64,000 nt of DNA, taken from Sandaracinus amylolyticus. GTDB taxonomy: Bacteria; Myxococcota_A; Polyangia; Polyangiales; Sandaracinaceae. The stretch is taken from the NCBI RefSeq assembly GCF_000737325.1, contig NZ_CP011125.1, positions 3,906,001 to 3,970,000 of the forward strand, read 5' to 3'. The notes below the pieces were generated by a model. It saw only the letters and a list, made by a program, of their open reading frames with translations. It had not been told where the DNA came from and made no database searches. This document shows positions 18,423-28,296 of this stretch, piece by piece. Position numbers and translations under genes: made by a program. The first letter of the stretch is position 1. Every line of letters starts with the position of its first letter.

Positions 18423-20989
18423 CAGGCGAGCTCGCGCTCCTGGCGGCGGCGCATCGCATCGATCTCCGCCGGGTCGAGACCGCCCTGCAGGTGGATGCGC
18501 GTGTGCTGCGCGCGCCCGGTGTCGAGATCGGTCGCGCGCACGTCGAGGATCCCGCTCGCGTCGAGCAGGAAGCTGACGTCGATGCGCACCGCGCCGCGCC
18601 TCGCCTTCCGGATGCCGTCGAACACCAGCGTGCCGAGGAGCTCGTTGTCCGCGAAGCGCGTCGACTCGCCCTGGCAGATGCGCAGCTCGACCGCTTCCTG
18701 ATCGTCGCGCGCCGTCGAGAAGACGCGTGACTTCTCGGCGGGCACCGGCGCGTTGCGCGGGACGATCGGCGCGCAGAACCCGCCCGCGGTCTCGAGCCCC
18801 AGCGAGAGCGGCGTGACGTCCATCAGCAGCGGCGCGGGCGCGGCGGTCGCGATCGGCAGCTCGGGGACGTGCGGCGCGAGCCGAGGATCCTGCGCGGGCG
18901 GCTCGCTCGCGGGCATCGCGAAGTCGTCGGGGGAGAGCGCGAGCTCCTCGAGCACGATCGGAGCGGGCTCTTCGATCTCGAGGATCGGCGTCGGCGGCGG
19001 CCTTCGCGGCGGCGGGGGAGGCGGCGGCGCGAGACGCGCGGGCGGCGGAGGCGGCGGAACCGGCGGCGCGTCGGGCGGCACCGACTCGAGCTCGACCTCG
19101 AACATCCCGGCATCGAGCGGGTCGCGCACCATCGGCGCGGGCTCGGGCAGGCCGAGCGGCGCGTCGAGCGCGGCGATGCCCTCGGCGAGCGCGTCGCGCG
19201 TCGGTGCGCTCGCGGGCTCGTCGCCGAACGGCGCGTCGATCGACGACGATACGCCGATGCCGAACGGCACGGTCGCGTCGCGCCGCGGCTTCTTGCGCGG
19301 CGCCTCGGGCAGATCGAACGGCGCGTCGACGTTCGCCGCCACCATCGGGCGCGCGGTCGGCTCGGCGAAAGGCGCGTCGATCGGCGCCGGCACCGCGACC
19401 TCGATCGGGCGGCGCGCGGGCGTCGCGTTCTCGCGCGTCGCGGGCTTGCCGCGCGAGAGCGGATCGTCGAGCTCGAGCAGCCCGGAGTCCGACGTCGTCC
19501 CGACGCGCGCGGGCGGCGCGAGCACGGCGACGCTGCTCGGCCCGAGCTCGAGCGACGTGCGCGCGAACGGATCGACCGGAGGCGGCGCGGGCATCGAGTC
19601 GGGCCCCGCGAGCGACGCGGGCGAGGGCACCACCACGTTGCGCGCCCCGAGCGCGAGCGCCGACGGCGGCGGCACGAGGCGCGGCTTCGGCACCGCGACC
19701 GGCGGCGGCGCGAACGCGGGTTGCTTCGGCAGCTCGCCGCTCCGCGGGCCCGACGCCAGCGTCCCCTTGCGCAGCGCCGCGCGTCCTCCCGGCGGCGCGC
19801 CCGGCGCGATCGACGCAGCGGGCTTGCCCGCGAGCGTCCACGCGTGGATCGCCGCGCCCTGCGCGACCACGAGATCGGGATCGATGTCCGCGCGCGGCGC
19901 GCGCCCGAAGTGCTCCTCGACCATGCGCCGCACCAGCGGGATGCGCGTCGAGCCACCGACGAGCACCACGTTGTCGATCTCGCGCGGCCTGCGCCCCGCC
20001 TCGCGCAGCGCGTCCGCGACCACGTCGAACGTGCGCGCGATCAGCGGGCGCATCCGCGCCTCGAGCTCCTCCGCGGTGATGCGGAACGTGAAGTCGATCG
20101 TCTCCGCGCGCCGCATCAGCCCGCCCGGCTTCGTGAACAGCTGCTCGAGCGTGAGCTCCGCCTCGGGCACGCTCGAGAGCTGGCACTTCGCCCACTCCGC
20201 CGCCGCGCGCACCCGCTCGAACGCCTGCAGGTCGCCGCGCACGTCGTAGCCGTGCTCCTTCGTGCACGCGTCCGCCATCAGCTCCGCGATCGCGAGATCG
20301 ATGTCGTCGCCGCCGAGGAACGTGTCGCCCGCGGTCGAGACCACCTCGAACACGTCGCGATCGAGATCGAGCACCGTGATGTCGAACGTGCCGCCGCCGA
20401 AGTCGTACACCGCGATGGTCTCGGGCTTGTCGCGCCCGTAGCCGTAGGCGAGCGTCGCGGCGGTCGGCTCGTGGATGATCCGCAGCACCTCGAGACCCGC
20501 GACCTTGCCCGCGGCCTGCGTCGCGCTGCGCTGCAGCTCGTTGAAGTTCGCGGGCACCGTGATGACCGCGCGCCTGCACTCCACGCCGAGCGCGGCCTCC
20601 GCGACCTCGCGCAGGTGACGCAGCACGAGCGCGCTCAGCTCGGGCAGCGCGTACGTGCCCTTGCGGACCTTCACCTGCACGCCGCCGGTGCGGCTCGGCT
20701 CGATCGCGAACGCGAAGCGCTCGCGCGCGCGCTGCACCTCGGGGCTCGTGAACGGTCGCCCGATCAGGCGCTTCACCGAGTACACGGTGTTCTCGGCGTC
20801 GACGAGCCTGCGCTCGCGCGCCGCGTGACCGACGAGCACCTGCCCCTCGGGCGTGAACGACACGCACGAGGGCACGAGGCGGTTCCCGTCGGGATCGGCG
20901 AGGACCCGCGCGTGCTGTCCGTCGGTGATCGCGACGACGGAGTTCGTGGTCCCGAGGTCGATCCCGAGGACGGGGCTTTCGGTCAACAC
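18422..20989 (-). CDS. Divergent Hsp70 with Pro-rich interdomain insert and no lid
   Basis: This protein of about 855 residues has a complete Hsp70 ATPase domain (about 5-388: GIDLGTTNSVVAI, VYDFGGGTFDITVLDL, LVGGSTRIPLVRRMVEEHFG). About 330 Pro/Ala-rich residues follow (389-719), with polyproline runs and a recurring DAPF/DAPL motif. The linker and substrate-binding beta domain then resume (PLLMDVTPLSLGLETAGG, about 720-840). The chain ends at DPAEIDAMRRRQERELA, so the alpha-helical lid is absent. In DnaK the linker follows the ATPase domain directly. GTG at 20989 and TTG at 20986 both fit; GGGAG is 4 or 7 bases upstream respectively. It is coupled to the J-protein gene. Confidence 0.88.
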   Translation of the reverse strand: MLTESPVLGIDLGTTNSVVAITDGQHARVLADPDGNRLVPSCVSFTPEGQVLVGHAARERRLVDAENTVYSVKRLIGRPFTSPEVQRARERFAFAIEPSRTGGVQVKVRKGTYALPELSALVLRHLREVAEAALGVECRRAVITVPANFNELQRSATQAAGKVAGLEVLRIIHEPTAATLAYGYGRDKPETIAVYDFGGGTFDITVLDLDRDVFEVVSTAGDTFLGGDDIDLAIAELMADACTKEHGYDVRGDLQAFERVRAAAEWAKCQLSSVPEAELTLEQLFTKPGGLMRRAETIDFTFRITAEELEARMRPLIARTFDVVADALREAGRRPREIDNVVLVGGSTRIPLVRRMVEEHFGRAPRADIDPDLVVAQGAAIHAWTLAGKPAASIAPGAPPGGRAALRKGTLASGPRSGELPKQPAFAPPPVAVPKPRLVPPPSALALGARNVVVPSPASLAGPDSMPAPPPVDPFARTSLELGPSSVAVLAPPARVGTTSDSGLLELDDPLSRGKPATRENATPARRPIEVAVPAPIDAPFAEPTARPMVAANVDAPFDLPEAPRKKPRRDATVPFGIGVSSSIDAPFGDEPASAPTRDALAEGIAALDAPLGLPEPAPMVRDPLDAGMFEVELESVPPDAPPVPPPPPPARLAPPPPPPPRRPPPTPILEIEEPAPIVLEELALSPDDFAMPASEPPAQDPRLAPHVPELPIATAAPAPLLMDVTPLSLGLETAGGFCAPIVPRNAPVPAEKSRVFSTARDDQEAVELRICQGESTRFADNELLGTLVFDGIRKARRGAVRIDVSFLLDASGILDVRATDLDTGRAQHTRIHLQGGLDPAEIDAMRRRQERELA

Positions 20990-21074
20990 TGCGCTCCCAC
21001 GAGCTCGGGGTGGACGCCGAGGGCGCCCGACAACATGACGGGGCGGGATTGTACCCGGTCGAAGGAGCGGACGA

Positions 21075-21497
21075 GTGACGAAGAGCGACGCGCGGTTCGA
21101 GGTCGGTGTGGTGCCCTCGGTGGGCTTGCTCGTGCTGCGCGCGGGCGTCGGGATGACGATGGCGATCGCGCACGGATGGCCGAAGCTCGAGCGCTTCATG
21201 GGCCCCGAGCCGCGCTTCGCCGATCCCTTCGGCCTCGGCGAGGTGCCGAGCCTCGCGCTCGCGATCTTCGGTGAGCTCGTGTGCGGCGTGCTGATCGCGC
21301 TCGGCCTCGGGACGCGCCTCGCCGCGATCCCGTTCGCGTTCACGATGCTCGTCGCGGTCTTCGTCGCCCACGCGGCGGACCCGTGGAGCGACAAGGAGCA
21401 CGCGTTCCTCTTCCTCGTGCCGGCGATCGCGCTGATGATCACCGGCCCCGGCCGCTACTCGATCGACGCCTGGATCGCGTCCCGCCGGAAGCGCTGA
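21075..21497 (+). CDS. DoxX-family membrane protein
   Basis: This 140-residue protein has four predicted membrane helices and the DoxX-type opening (GLLVLRAGVGMTMAIAHGWPKL). A loop with PFGLGEVPSLALAIFGELVC follows, and FVAHAADPW sits before the last helix. DoxX-like proteins are linked to thiosulfate:quinone oxidoreductases and to redox or detoxification membrane complexes; the precise role here is unknown. The GTG at 21075 is supported by GGAG 7 bases upstream. It is divergent from the Hsp70 gene. Confidence 0.85.
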   Translation: MTKSDARFEVGVVPSVGLLVLRAGVGMTMAIAHGWPKLERFMGPEPRFADPFGLGEVPSLALAIFGELVCGVLIALGLGTRLAAIPFAFTMLVAVFVAHAADPWSDKEHAFLFLVPAIALMITGPGRYSIDAWIASRRKR

Positions 21498-21508
21498 TCC
21501 TCGTTTCC

Positions 21509-21558
21509 GGGAGGGGGCTTGGAAGACCCCTCCCCCCGACCGGCAAAGCCGGATCGGG
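21509..21558. terminator. Two adjacent hairpins between convergent genes
   Basis: GGGAGGGG (21509-21516) pairs with CCCCTCCC (21527-21534), 12 bases after the doxX-like stop. A second stem (CCCGACCGGC and GCCGG-A-TCGGG, about 21534-21558, loop AAA, one bulged A) follows at once. Both lie between the doxX-like gene and the convergent lipase-like gene, so bidirectional termination is likely. No T tract is present. Confidence 0.55.
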
Positions 21559-21636
21559 TCCCCCCGCCCCGAACACTGCGCGCGGGGCCCCAGCCCCGCT
21601 TGCTCTCTCGTTCGCTCGCTCGTCCGTGGCAGGACG

Positions 21637-23685
21637 TCAGGTCGGGTCGCAGACGCCGTCGCACGTCTGCACCACGGTGCCGTCGGGGCGGAGGAACAGA
21701 TCGATCTGCTCCACCGCCGCCGGCGACTCGCGCACCCCGCTGTGCGCCGGGTTGTCGCCGCCCGGATTGCGGGTGCCGAGCGGCAGCACCGGCACCTCGG
21801 GGATGTCGAACACGACCATCGCGTCGGTGCCGAGCGATGCGCCCATGTCGGCGGTGAGCGCCTCCATGTTCCACGGCTCGTACGGCGCCGGGCTCGCGTA
21901 GCCGATGCCCATCGTGCGCGCCGCGATGTGCGCCGCGACGTTCGGCACCTGCGCGTCGTCGCGCCCGATCTGCGAGAGCACGTGCTTGAGCGGCGTCGCG
22001 CCCGACGCGCACACGTCGTCGGCGCACGGCAGCGGATCGCTCAGCACGTGCGGCGCGTACGTCGCGGGCTCCGCGAGATCGAAGAGCGACTGCGCCATCA
22101 CCATCAGCATCGAGCGCTGCAGCGGGTCGCGGTAGCCGAGCTCCATGATGCTGCCGTACGTCACCCAGTTCGACGAGCGCGGGATCATGATCGAGTAGGT
22201 CATCCCGCCGACGCCGACCACGAAGCGATCGACGTCGACCGCGATCCCCGCGAGCGAGAGCCCGAAGATCCCGCCCTGGCTGTTGCCGTAGTAGTAGAGC
22301 TCCTCGCGATCGATCGCGGGCGCGGTGCCGCCCGCGTCGAGCGGGATCTGCAGCTCCGCGAGCTCGGCGCAGCCACCCTCCACCGAGAACGCGCGGTGGA
22401 GGAACACGTGGTTCACCACGCCCTGCACCGCGCGCTCGCCGAACGACGTGAACAGCGAGAAGTTCTGCAGCGTCTGCGCGACGCGCGTCACGTCGAGGCG
22501 CGACCAGCCCCACCAGTCGATCTGCACCGAGACCATCTCGTTCGCCTCGATGGTGCGGCTCACCGTCCCGCCGTCGCCGTAGCGATCCCCGAAGAGGCCG
22601 TGCCCGTAGTCGAGCAGGCGCACCGGCTCGCCCCCCGCCGCGACGCGCGCGCGCACGCTGTTCGGGATGCGGATGATGAACGGCACGTCGGCCCAGCCGT
22701 TCTGCGCCGGCTCGCCGTCGCCGTCGCGGCTGAGCACCGACTCCTCGTGCGAGTCGGGATCGGTGCCGCCGAGGAAGAGCGGCACGCGCACCGTGCCCTC
22801 GATCTCGCGCCAGATCTCGGCGCGCGGCGCGTCGCGCGTCTCGGTCACCGTGCAGCGCGGCGCGGCGGTGTCGGTCGCCATCGCGCGCAGGCCCTGATCG
22901 CGCACCGAGATCGTGTCGTGCCACGCGAGCTCGTCGGTGCCGGTCTGGAAGTCCCACGCCTCGATCAGCGTCGCGCGCTCGACGCCCGCGGTCTCGAGGC
23001 GCGTGAAGACGTCCTCGAAGTGCGCGCGGCGCGACTCGATGTCGCTCGCGTCGGGCAGCGGCGTCTCGTCGCGCAGCGCGCGGAAGTACGCGGAGGGCTC
23101 GATCGCGCTGCCGTCGGTGTGGCGCAGATCGCGGATCGCGACGAGGTAGCGGCGCTGCTGCGCGAGGCGCGCCGCGGGCCGGATGTAGAGCGGACGGCGC
23201 GCGGGATCGATGTAGTCCCACGTGTCGATCTCGGCGAAGTGCGCGACGCGCTCGCCGGTCTCCGCGTCGATCAGCACCGTGGGCGAGCCCTGCGCGAGGC
23301 TGTCCTGGATGTGCTCCTCGTCCGGCAGGTTCGAGGGATCGACGTCGTCGAACGCGGTGATGATCGACGTCGCCGGGCTGAACCCGTCGAAGCGCGAGAG
23401 GATCGTCGGGTCGACCGGCACCGCGCGCGAGTTGAGCGGCATCGCGGCCTCGGGGATCTCGATGCGCACGCCGGTCGCGGTGGTCTCGTCCTCGGCGAGG
23501 TAGCGGCTGGACGGCCACGGGAGCAGGCAGTCCATCGGGCTCACGTTCTCGCACTCGGCGGGGTACGAGGGCCCCGCGTCGGGCGTGCCGGCGTCGGGAT
23601 CGACGCTCCCGTCGTCGTCGTCGCCACACGCGACGAGCAGCAGCGCGGAGAGCAGGGCGACCCACGACCAAGCAGAGAAGCGCAT
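21637..23685 (-). CDS. Secreted lipoprotein with alpha/beta-hydrolase (Pla-1/cef lipase-like) domain
   Basis: This 682-residue protein has a lipobox (LLLVACGDDDDG) and a short Asp/Pro linker. Its N-terminal region (LPWPSSRYLAEDETTATGVR, then SRFDGFSPATSIITAF) resembles bacterial lipases of the Pla-1/cef/VolA type. The C-terminal hydrolase has a nucleophile elbow GNSQG (YYYGNSQGGIFGLS) and, upstream, DYGHGLFGDRYGDGG as a possible oxyanion-hole region. Paired cysteines (CADDVCASG, CDGVCDPT) suit an extracytoplasmic protein. The substrate is unknown, possibly lipid or ester. The ATG at 23685 is set by the lipoprotein signal; repeat array B lies just upstream. Confidence 0.8.
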   Translation of the reverse strand: MRFSAWSWVALLSALLLVACGDDDDGSVDPDAGTPDAGPSYPAECENVSPMDCLLPWPSSRYLAEDETTATGVRIEIPEAAMPLNSRAVPVDPTILSRFDGFSPATSIITAFDDVDPSNLPDEEHIQDSLAQGSPTVLIDAETGERVAHFAEIDTWDYIDPARRPLYIRPAARLAQQRRYLVAIRDLRHTDGSAIEPSAYFRALRDETPLPDASDIESRRAHFEDVFTRLETAGVERATLIEAWDFQTGTDELAWHDTISVRDQGLRAMATDTAAPRCTVTETRDAPRAEIWREIEGTVRVPLFLGGTDPDSHEESVLSRDGDGEPAQNGWADVPFIIRIPNSVRARVAAGGEPVRLLDYGHGLFGDRYGDGGTVSRTIEANEMVSVQIDWWGWSRLDVTRVAQTLQNFSLFTSFGERAVQGVVNHVFLHRAFSVEGGCAELAELQIPLDAGGTAPAIDREELYYYGNSQGGIFGLSLAGIAVDVDRFVVGVGGMTYSIMIPRSSNWVTYGSIMELGYRDPLQRSMLMVMAQSLFDLAEPATYAPHVLSDPLPCADDVCASGATPLKHVLSQIGRDDAQVPNVAAHIAARTMGIGYASPAPYEPWNMEALTADMGASLGTDAMVVFDIPEVPVLPLGTRNPGGDNPAHSGVRESPAAVEQIDLFLRPDGTVVQTCDGVCDPT

Positions 23686-23819
23686 GCGCGCGAGGATACA
23701 GCGCAGGCGTCGTGGACCGGCAGTGGCGGAATCGGCCGCGATGCGCTGGCCGGCGTGGACAGGCGTCGGATCACGAGGAAGGGCCGGAATCCGCGGCGTG
23801 AGCGCGCGCCGCGGGACGG

Positions 23820-24206
23820 GGAGGCACCGGACGCGCGGCGGCAGGCGTGATCGGATCTCGCGGGAGGCACCGGACACGCGTCGGGGCACGTGATCGGGTC
23901 TCGCGGGCGACACCGGACACGCGTCGGGGCTCGCCCTCGGATTCCGCGGGAGGCACCGGACGCGCGTCGGGGCGCGTGATCGGATCTCGCGGGAGGCACC
24001 GGACACGCGGCGGGACGCGTGATCGGAAGCCGACGGCGGGCGCGGACACGCGTCCGGAGCCGCGATCGGAAGTCGTCGGGCGCTCGCGCCACGCGTCGGG
24101 GGCGATCATGGGAACGCGGAGCGCGGTCGCGCCGCGCGGCGGGTGCGACGTCCGGAGCACGGAGCGCGGTCGCGCCGGGCGGCGCCCGACGTGCCCGATG
24201 CGTGTC
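23820..24206 (+). repeat. Repeat array B: about 9 units of a 43-bp tandem repeat
   Basis: The word GGAGGCACCGGACACGCG or a close variant begins at 23820, 23863, 23906, 23949 and 23992, exactly 43 bases apart. The phase continues in degraded form at 24035, 24078 and 24121; GGAGCGCGGTCGCGCCG is repeated at 24118 and 24161, again 43 apart. The unit contains TCGGGGCACGTGATCGGAT, which matches the core of array A. The array fills most of the divergent 618-base gap between the lipase-like gene (23685) and the next lipoprotein gene (24304). Fainter units may reach back to about 23777. Confidence 0.88.
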
Positions 24207-24303
24207 GCGACCTCACGCCGGTGCGCCGCGGCGACGATCGCTCCGCGTCACGCAGCGCGGCGCCGGGGAATGTGCGCCGGCGGTCGCACGGTAGAGTGCG
24301 CCG

Positions 24304-27089
24304 ATGCGCGCGTGGGTCTGGGTCGGAGTCTTGTGCCTCGTCGCGTGTGACGACGTCCGGAGCGCCGGCGACGCGGGCTCGGATGGAGGCCGCGCCGGGC
24401 TCGACGCGAGCGCGGAGCGAGACGCGGGGCGCGAGCGCGTCGACGCCCGCGTCCTCCCGCCGGACTCGGGTGGCATGGAGGGGATCGACGCGGGCGAGAT
24501 CGACGCGGGGTCGATCGACGCCGGGGAGGTCGACGCCGCGACGAGCGACGCGGGCGCGGCCGACGCCGGCGGGAGCGTCGACGCGGGCTCGACCGCGCCG
24601 TGGGCGCTGTCGATGTCGACGGCCCCGGCCTCCGATGCGATCACGATCGGGGGCGTCAGCGTCGCGCCCGACGGAACGTGTGTCGCCGGCGGGTTCGGCG
24701 GCACGCTGCGCGTCGACGCGACGCGCACGCTCGTGTCGCGCGGCAGCTACGACGTGTTCGTCGTGTGCGTCGACGACCGCGGCGGGATCACCAGCGCATG
24801 GTCGTTCGGCGGCGCGGGCTTCGACACCGCGGTCGAGGTCGCGCGCGTCGGGAGCGATCTCGTCGTCGCCGGTCGCGTCGCGGGCGACGTCGTGATCGAC
24901 GGAGCCACGCACGGCGGCGGGTCCGACGCGTTCGTGGCGCGCCTCTCCACGAGCGGCGCGCTCGTGTGGATCGCGCGCGCGAGCGGGGCGTCGTCGTACG
25001 CCTACGATCTCGCCGTGGACGCGGCGCGCATCGCGGTCGTCGGGACGTTCGGCGCGTTCTCGGGGCCCGCGGGCACGCTGTCGCTCGGTGGACGATCGGT
25101 GGTCGGCCGCGAGCGCGAGGACGCGTTCGTCGCGCTGCTCGATCACGCGGGCGGCGTCTCGCACCTCGCGTCGTTCGGCGCCGAGCTCGACGAGGAGGCC
25201 TCCGGCGTGGCCCTGGGCGCGCTCGGCGTCGTGGTGACCGGGACGTTCGAGAGCTGCGCGCTCGAGCTCGGCTCGGGCGTGTCGATCGATCGCGTCGGCG
25301 GTGACGCCGACGGGCTCGTGCTCGCGCTCGACGGGAGCCTCGCGCCTCGCTGGGTCGCGCGCGTCGACGGGCCGGGCCGCGAGGACATGGGCGACGTGGC
25401 GATCGACGCGGCGGGCGACGTGGTCCTGTCGGGCACGTTCCACAGCGCCGTGCATCTCGGCGGCGAGTCGTTGGTCGCAGGCACGGACTTCTACGCGGGC
25501 CTCGTCGCGTCGTTCGCGAGCGACGGGAGCCTGCGCTGGGCGCGGAGGCTCGGCGCGGTCGCCGCGCCGTTCGAGCTCGCGTTCGACTCGGGAGGTCAGC
25601 TCTTCGCGGCGGGCTCGTACGACCGCGCCCAGCCGCCGCTCCCCGCGCCGATGCTCGCCGACGTCGTGGTGCACCGGCTCGAGCCGGCCACCGGCGTCCT
25701 CGTCGCCGCGGCGGTGCTCGCCCAGCCGGGCAACCAGCAGCCCGCGTCGTTCGGCGTCGGGGACGGGATCGTCGCGGCCGGCGGCGGATGGGTCGCCGAG
25801 CTCGACGCGCTCACGCCGATCGAGGAGCCCGTCGTCGCACCGCGCGACGCGTGGGCGCTGCGGTACGGCACGCAGGGGGTCGACGCGTTCGATCGGGTGG
25901 CGATCACTCCGTCGGGAGACGCGCTGGTCTCGGGCTACTACGACAACCCGAGCTCGCTGTGGACCGACTTCCGCGAGGAGGCGCTCGTCGCGCGCGTCGG
26001 GGCCGACGGGGTGCCGCGGTGGACGCGGAGCTTCGGGAGCACCGACGCGTACGTGTTCGACGTGGCCTCGGACGCGGCGGGGAACGCGTACGCGGTGGGC
26101 CGCGTCGCGAGCGCGTGGTGCGTGGGCGGCGCGCTCGATCGGCCGACGAGCCAAGACGCGTTCGTCGTCAGCTACGCGCCCGATGGTGCGCTGCGGTGGT
26201 TCCGCCGCATCTCGAGCACGAGCGCGAGCGATCAGCTCGCGAACGTGATCGTCACGTCGACCGGTCGCGTCGTGGCGACCGGCGTCTACGGCGGCACCGA
26301 GCTGGTCGTGGACGGGCTGAGGCTCGAGAACCCCGGCGGCGTGGGCCTGCGCGCGTACGCGATCGGCCTCGACGCGGCGGACGGATCGACGGAGATGCTG
26401 CGCGGGCTGGCGGCCGGTCATCCCCTCGACGTCGCGCCGGACGCGGCGGGCGGCTTCGTGACGTCGGGCGGCCATCGCTACACGCCGGGGGACCTCGGGT
26501 ACCAAGGAGACTCCGAGGGTGATGCGTTCGTGGCCCGCTACGACCCGGAGGGCGGCGAGGTCTGGCGCTACGTGGCGGCGCACGTCGACGACACGCGCAG
26601 CACGACCGAGAACGACGGCTTCCTCGGCCTCACCGTGGGCCCGTCGAACGTGTTCGTCGCCGGCGTCGTGTACGGTCGCCTGCGGTTCGGCGAGCGAGAG
26701 ATCCGCTCGACGCGATCGCAGGCGATCGTGGTCGCGCGCTTCTCGCTCGACGGTCTCTTCGAGGACGCGACGGTGATCGAGATCGCCGACGCGCACACCG
26801 CGAGCGACATCGACGTCGACGCGTCGGGGCACCTCTACGTCGTCGGCCGGACGTGGCCGGGCGGGCAGGGCTTCGCGGCGTCGCTGGGCACCGACCTGAC
26901 GCTGCGCGAGCACTGGCTCACCGGCGTCGCCGATCTGCGCGGCGTCGACGCGAGCGCGGCGCCGTTCGTGTGGGTCGCGGGCACGTTCCGCGGATCGGCC
27001 GTGCTCGACGGGGTGACCGTGGCGGACTTCGACCAGCCCGGCCTGGACCCCATCGAAGAAGCCGTGCTCTGGCACGTCCCGACCCCTGA
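24304..27089 (+). CDS. Large lipoprotein with SBBP/beta-propeller-like repeats; 3' end uncertain
   Basis: This protein of about 928 residues has lipobox LCLVAC at about 15 and an Asp-rich linker of DAG/DAGE units (about 25-100). About 14 repeats follow of the form DGxxxWxRxxG..A..VAVDAAGxVVVTGxF.G..xxGG, for example DAFVARLSTSGALVWIARAS and GDVAIDAAGDVVLSGTFHSA. Such SBBP/NHL-like repeats build propellers on the cell surface. The frame has no stop at the natural-looking end near LWHVPTP. It formally stays open to 28353, through the tRNA and across the desaturase gene on the other strand. One extra C in the CCCC at 27083-27086 would give TGA at 27087-27089, so I end it there. Confidence 0.65.
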
Positions 27090-27177
27090 CGTGAAGCGAG
27101 CCCCGCGTGGAGGTGGGCCCGCTCGACGCGCGGGTGGGTCGGGACGCCGCGCACGCTGGGGCACGCGGTCGCGACGA

Positions 27178-27249
27178 TGGGCGGGACAGGGATCGAACCT
27201 GCGACCCGAGGTGTGTAAAACCTCTGCTCTGCCGCTGAGCTACCCGCCC
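27178..27249 (-). tRNA. tRNA-Val (anticodon UAC)
   Basis: The minus strand folds into a 72-base cloverleaf. The 7-bp acceptor stem is GGGCGGG with CCCGCCC, the discriminator is A, the D arm contains AGCTCAGCGGCAGAGC, the anticodon stem is GAGGT/ACCTC around loop TTTACAC, and the T arm contains GGTTCGATCC. Bases 34-36 are TAC, reading valine GUA. The CCA end is not encoded. Confidence 0.95.
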
Positions 27250-27288
27250 GGGCGGACGCAGCGTTACGCGCGACCGCGACGCGCGCAA

Positions 27289-28296
27289 TCACTGGGGGCG
27301 CGGATAACGATCGGGGAACCGCTCGACGTACCACGCGCGCAGCGCGGGCAGGTGCTCGAGGCCGACCTGCGGGTGCAGGTGATGCGCGACGTGGTGCCCG
27401 ATGTTGCGCGGCGCGAGCACGAGCTTGTCGATCCAGCGCAGGTGATGATCGTTCGTCGTCGCGAGGATCGTCGCGAGGCTGCGATCCTCGGCGCGCACGT
27501 AGTTGTGCTCCTGCAAGAGGCGCCACGCCGCGAGCAGGCCGGTGATCGTGACCGGGATCACGTAGCCGAAGAGCACCTCGCGCGGCGACGCGATCCACGC
27601 CGCGACGACGAGCGCCTGGAACACGCCCTGGCCGAGCTCGGCGCGACCGCAGTCGACGACCTCGCGCGAGTGGGTGAGGTCCTTGCCCGAACGGTCCTGC
27701 AGCCAGACGCGCCCGTAGACGTTGCGCGCGCGCGGCCACACGACCGCGAGCAGACCGACGGGCACGCGCAGCGTCCAGAACGGGATGAGCACCGCGCCGC
27801 GCAGCACGTTGAGCGCGTACGTCAGCGGGCGGCCCTCGAGGTTCGCCTTGAAGTACGGATCGCTGCGCATCCCGCTGTCGCGGTGATGGCGCAGGTGGTG
27901 GTAGCGCATCGCGTTCATCGTCGTCGCGATCGGGTACGCGCAGAGCACCTCGAGCACGCGCACCACGACGTCCTTGTCGCGCATGGGCATGTGCGAGCAG
28001 TCGTGCATGAGGATGCCGAGCGCGTGCAGGCGTCCCGCGACGAGCAGCGCGAGCACCGGGTAGCACCACCACGGCGTCAGGAGCATCGCGGTCCAGAGCA
28101 CGGCGAGCATCGCCCACTCCTCGAGCGCCATGCGCAAGAGGCCCGAGCGCGTCGCGGTGCGCAGCAGCTCGCGTGGCACCGCGCTGCGCGAGAGCTTCGT
28201 CTCGCTGCGCGCCGCGTCGAGCGAGGACTCGAGATCGTCGACGAGGTGCGCGTCGTCCAGCTCGGGATCGTGGAGCTCGGGATCGTGCGCGCTCAT
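27289..28296 (-). CDS. Fatty acid desaturase / hydroxylase family membrane protein
   Basis: This 335-residue protein has the three His clusters of membrane di-iron enzymes: HDCSH (98-102), HHLRHH (133-138) and HHVAHH near 301. The spacing HDxxH, HxxHH, HxxHH is typical. Paired membrane helices lie around 64-96 and 160-240. It should insert a double bond (or hydroxyl) in a lipid acyl chain, using ferredoxin- or cytochrome-type electrons. The N-terminus contains a tandem ELHDPELDD segment. The ATG overlaps the stop of the hydrolase gene (ATGA), so the two are coupled. Confidence 0.88.
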   Translation of the reverse strand: MSAHDPELHDPELDDAHLVDDLESSLDAARSETKLSRSAVPRELLRTATRSGLLRMALEEWAMLAVLWTAMLLTPWWCYPVLALLVAGRLHALGILMHDCSHMPMRDKDVVVRVLEVLCAYPIATTMNAMRYHHLRHHRDSGMRSDPYFKANLEGRPLTYALNVLRGAVLIPFWTLRVPVGLLAVVWPRARNVYGRVWLQDRSGKDLTHSREVVDCGRAELGQGVFQALVVAAWIASPREVLFGYVIPVTITGLLAAWRLLQEHNYVRAEDRSLATILATTNDHHLRWIDKLVLAPRNIGHHVAHHLHPQVGLEHLPALRAWYVERFPDRYPRPQ

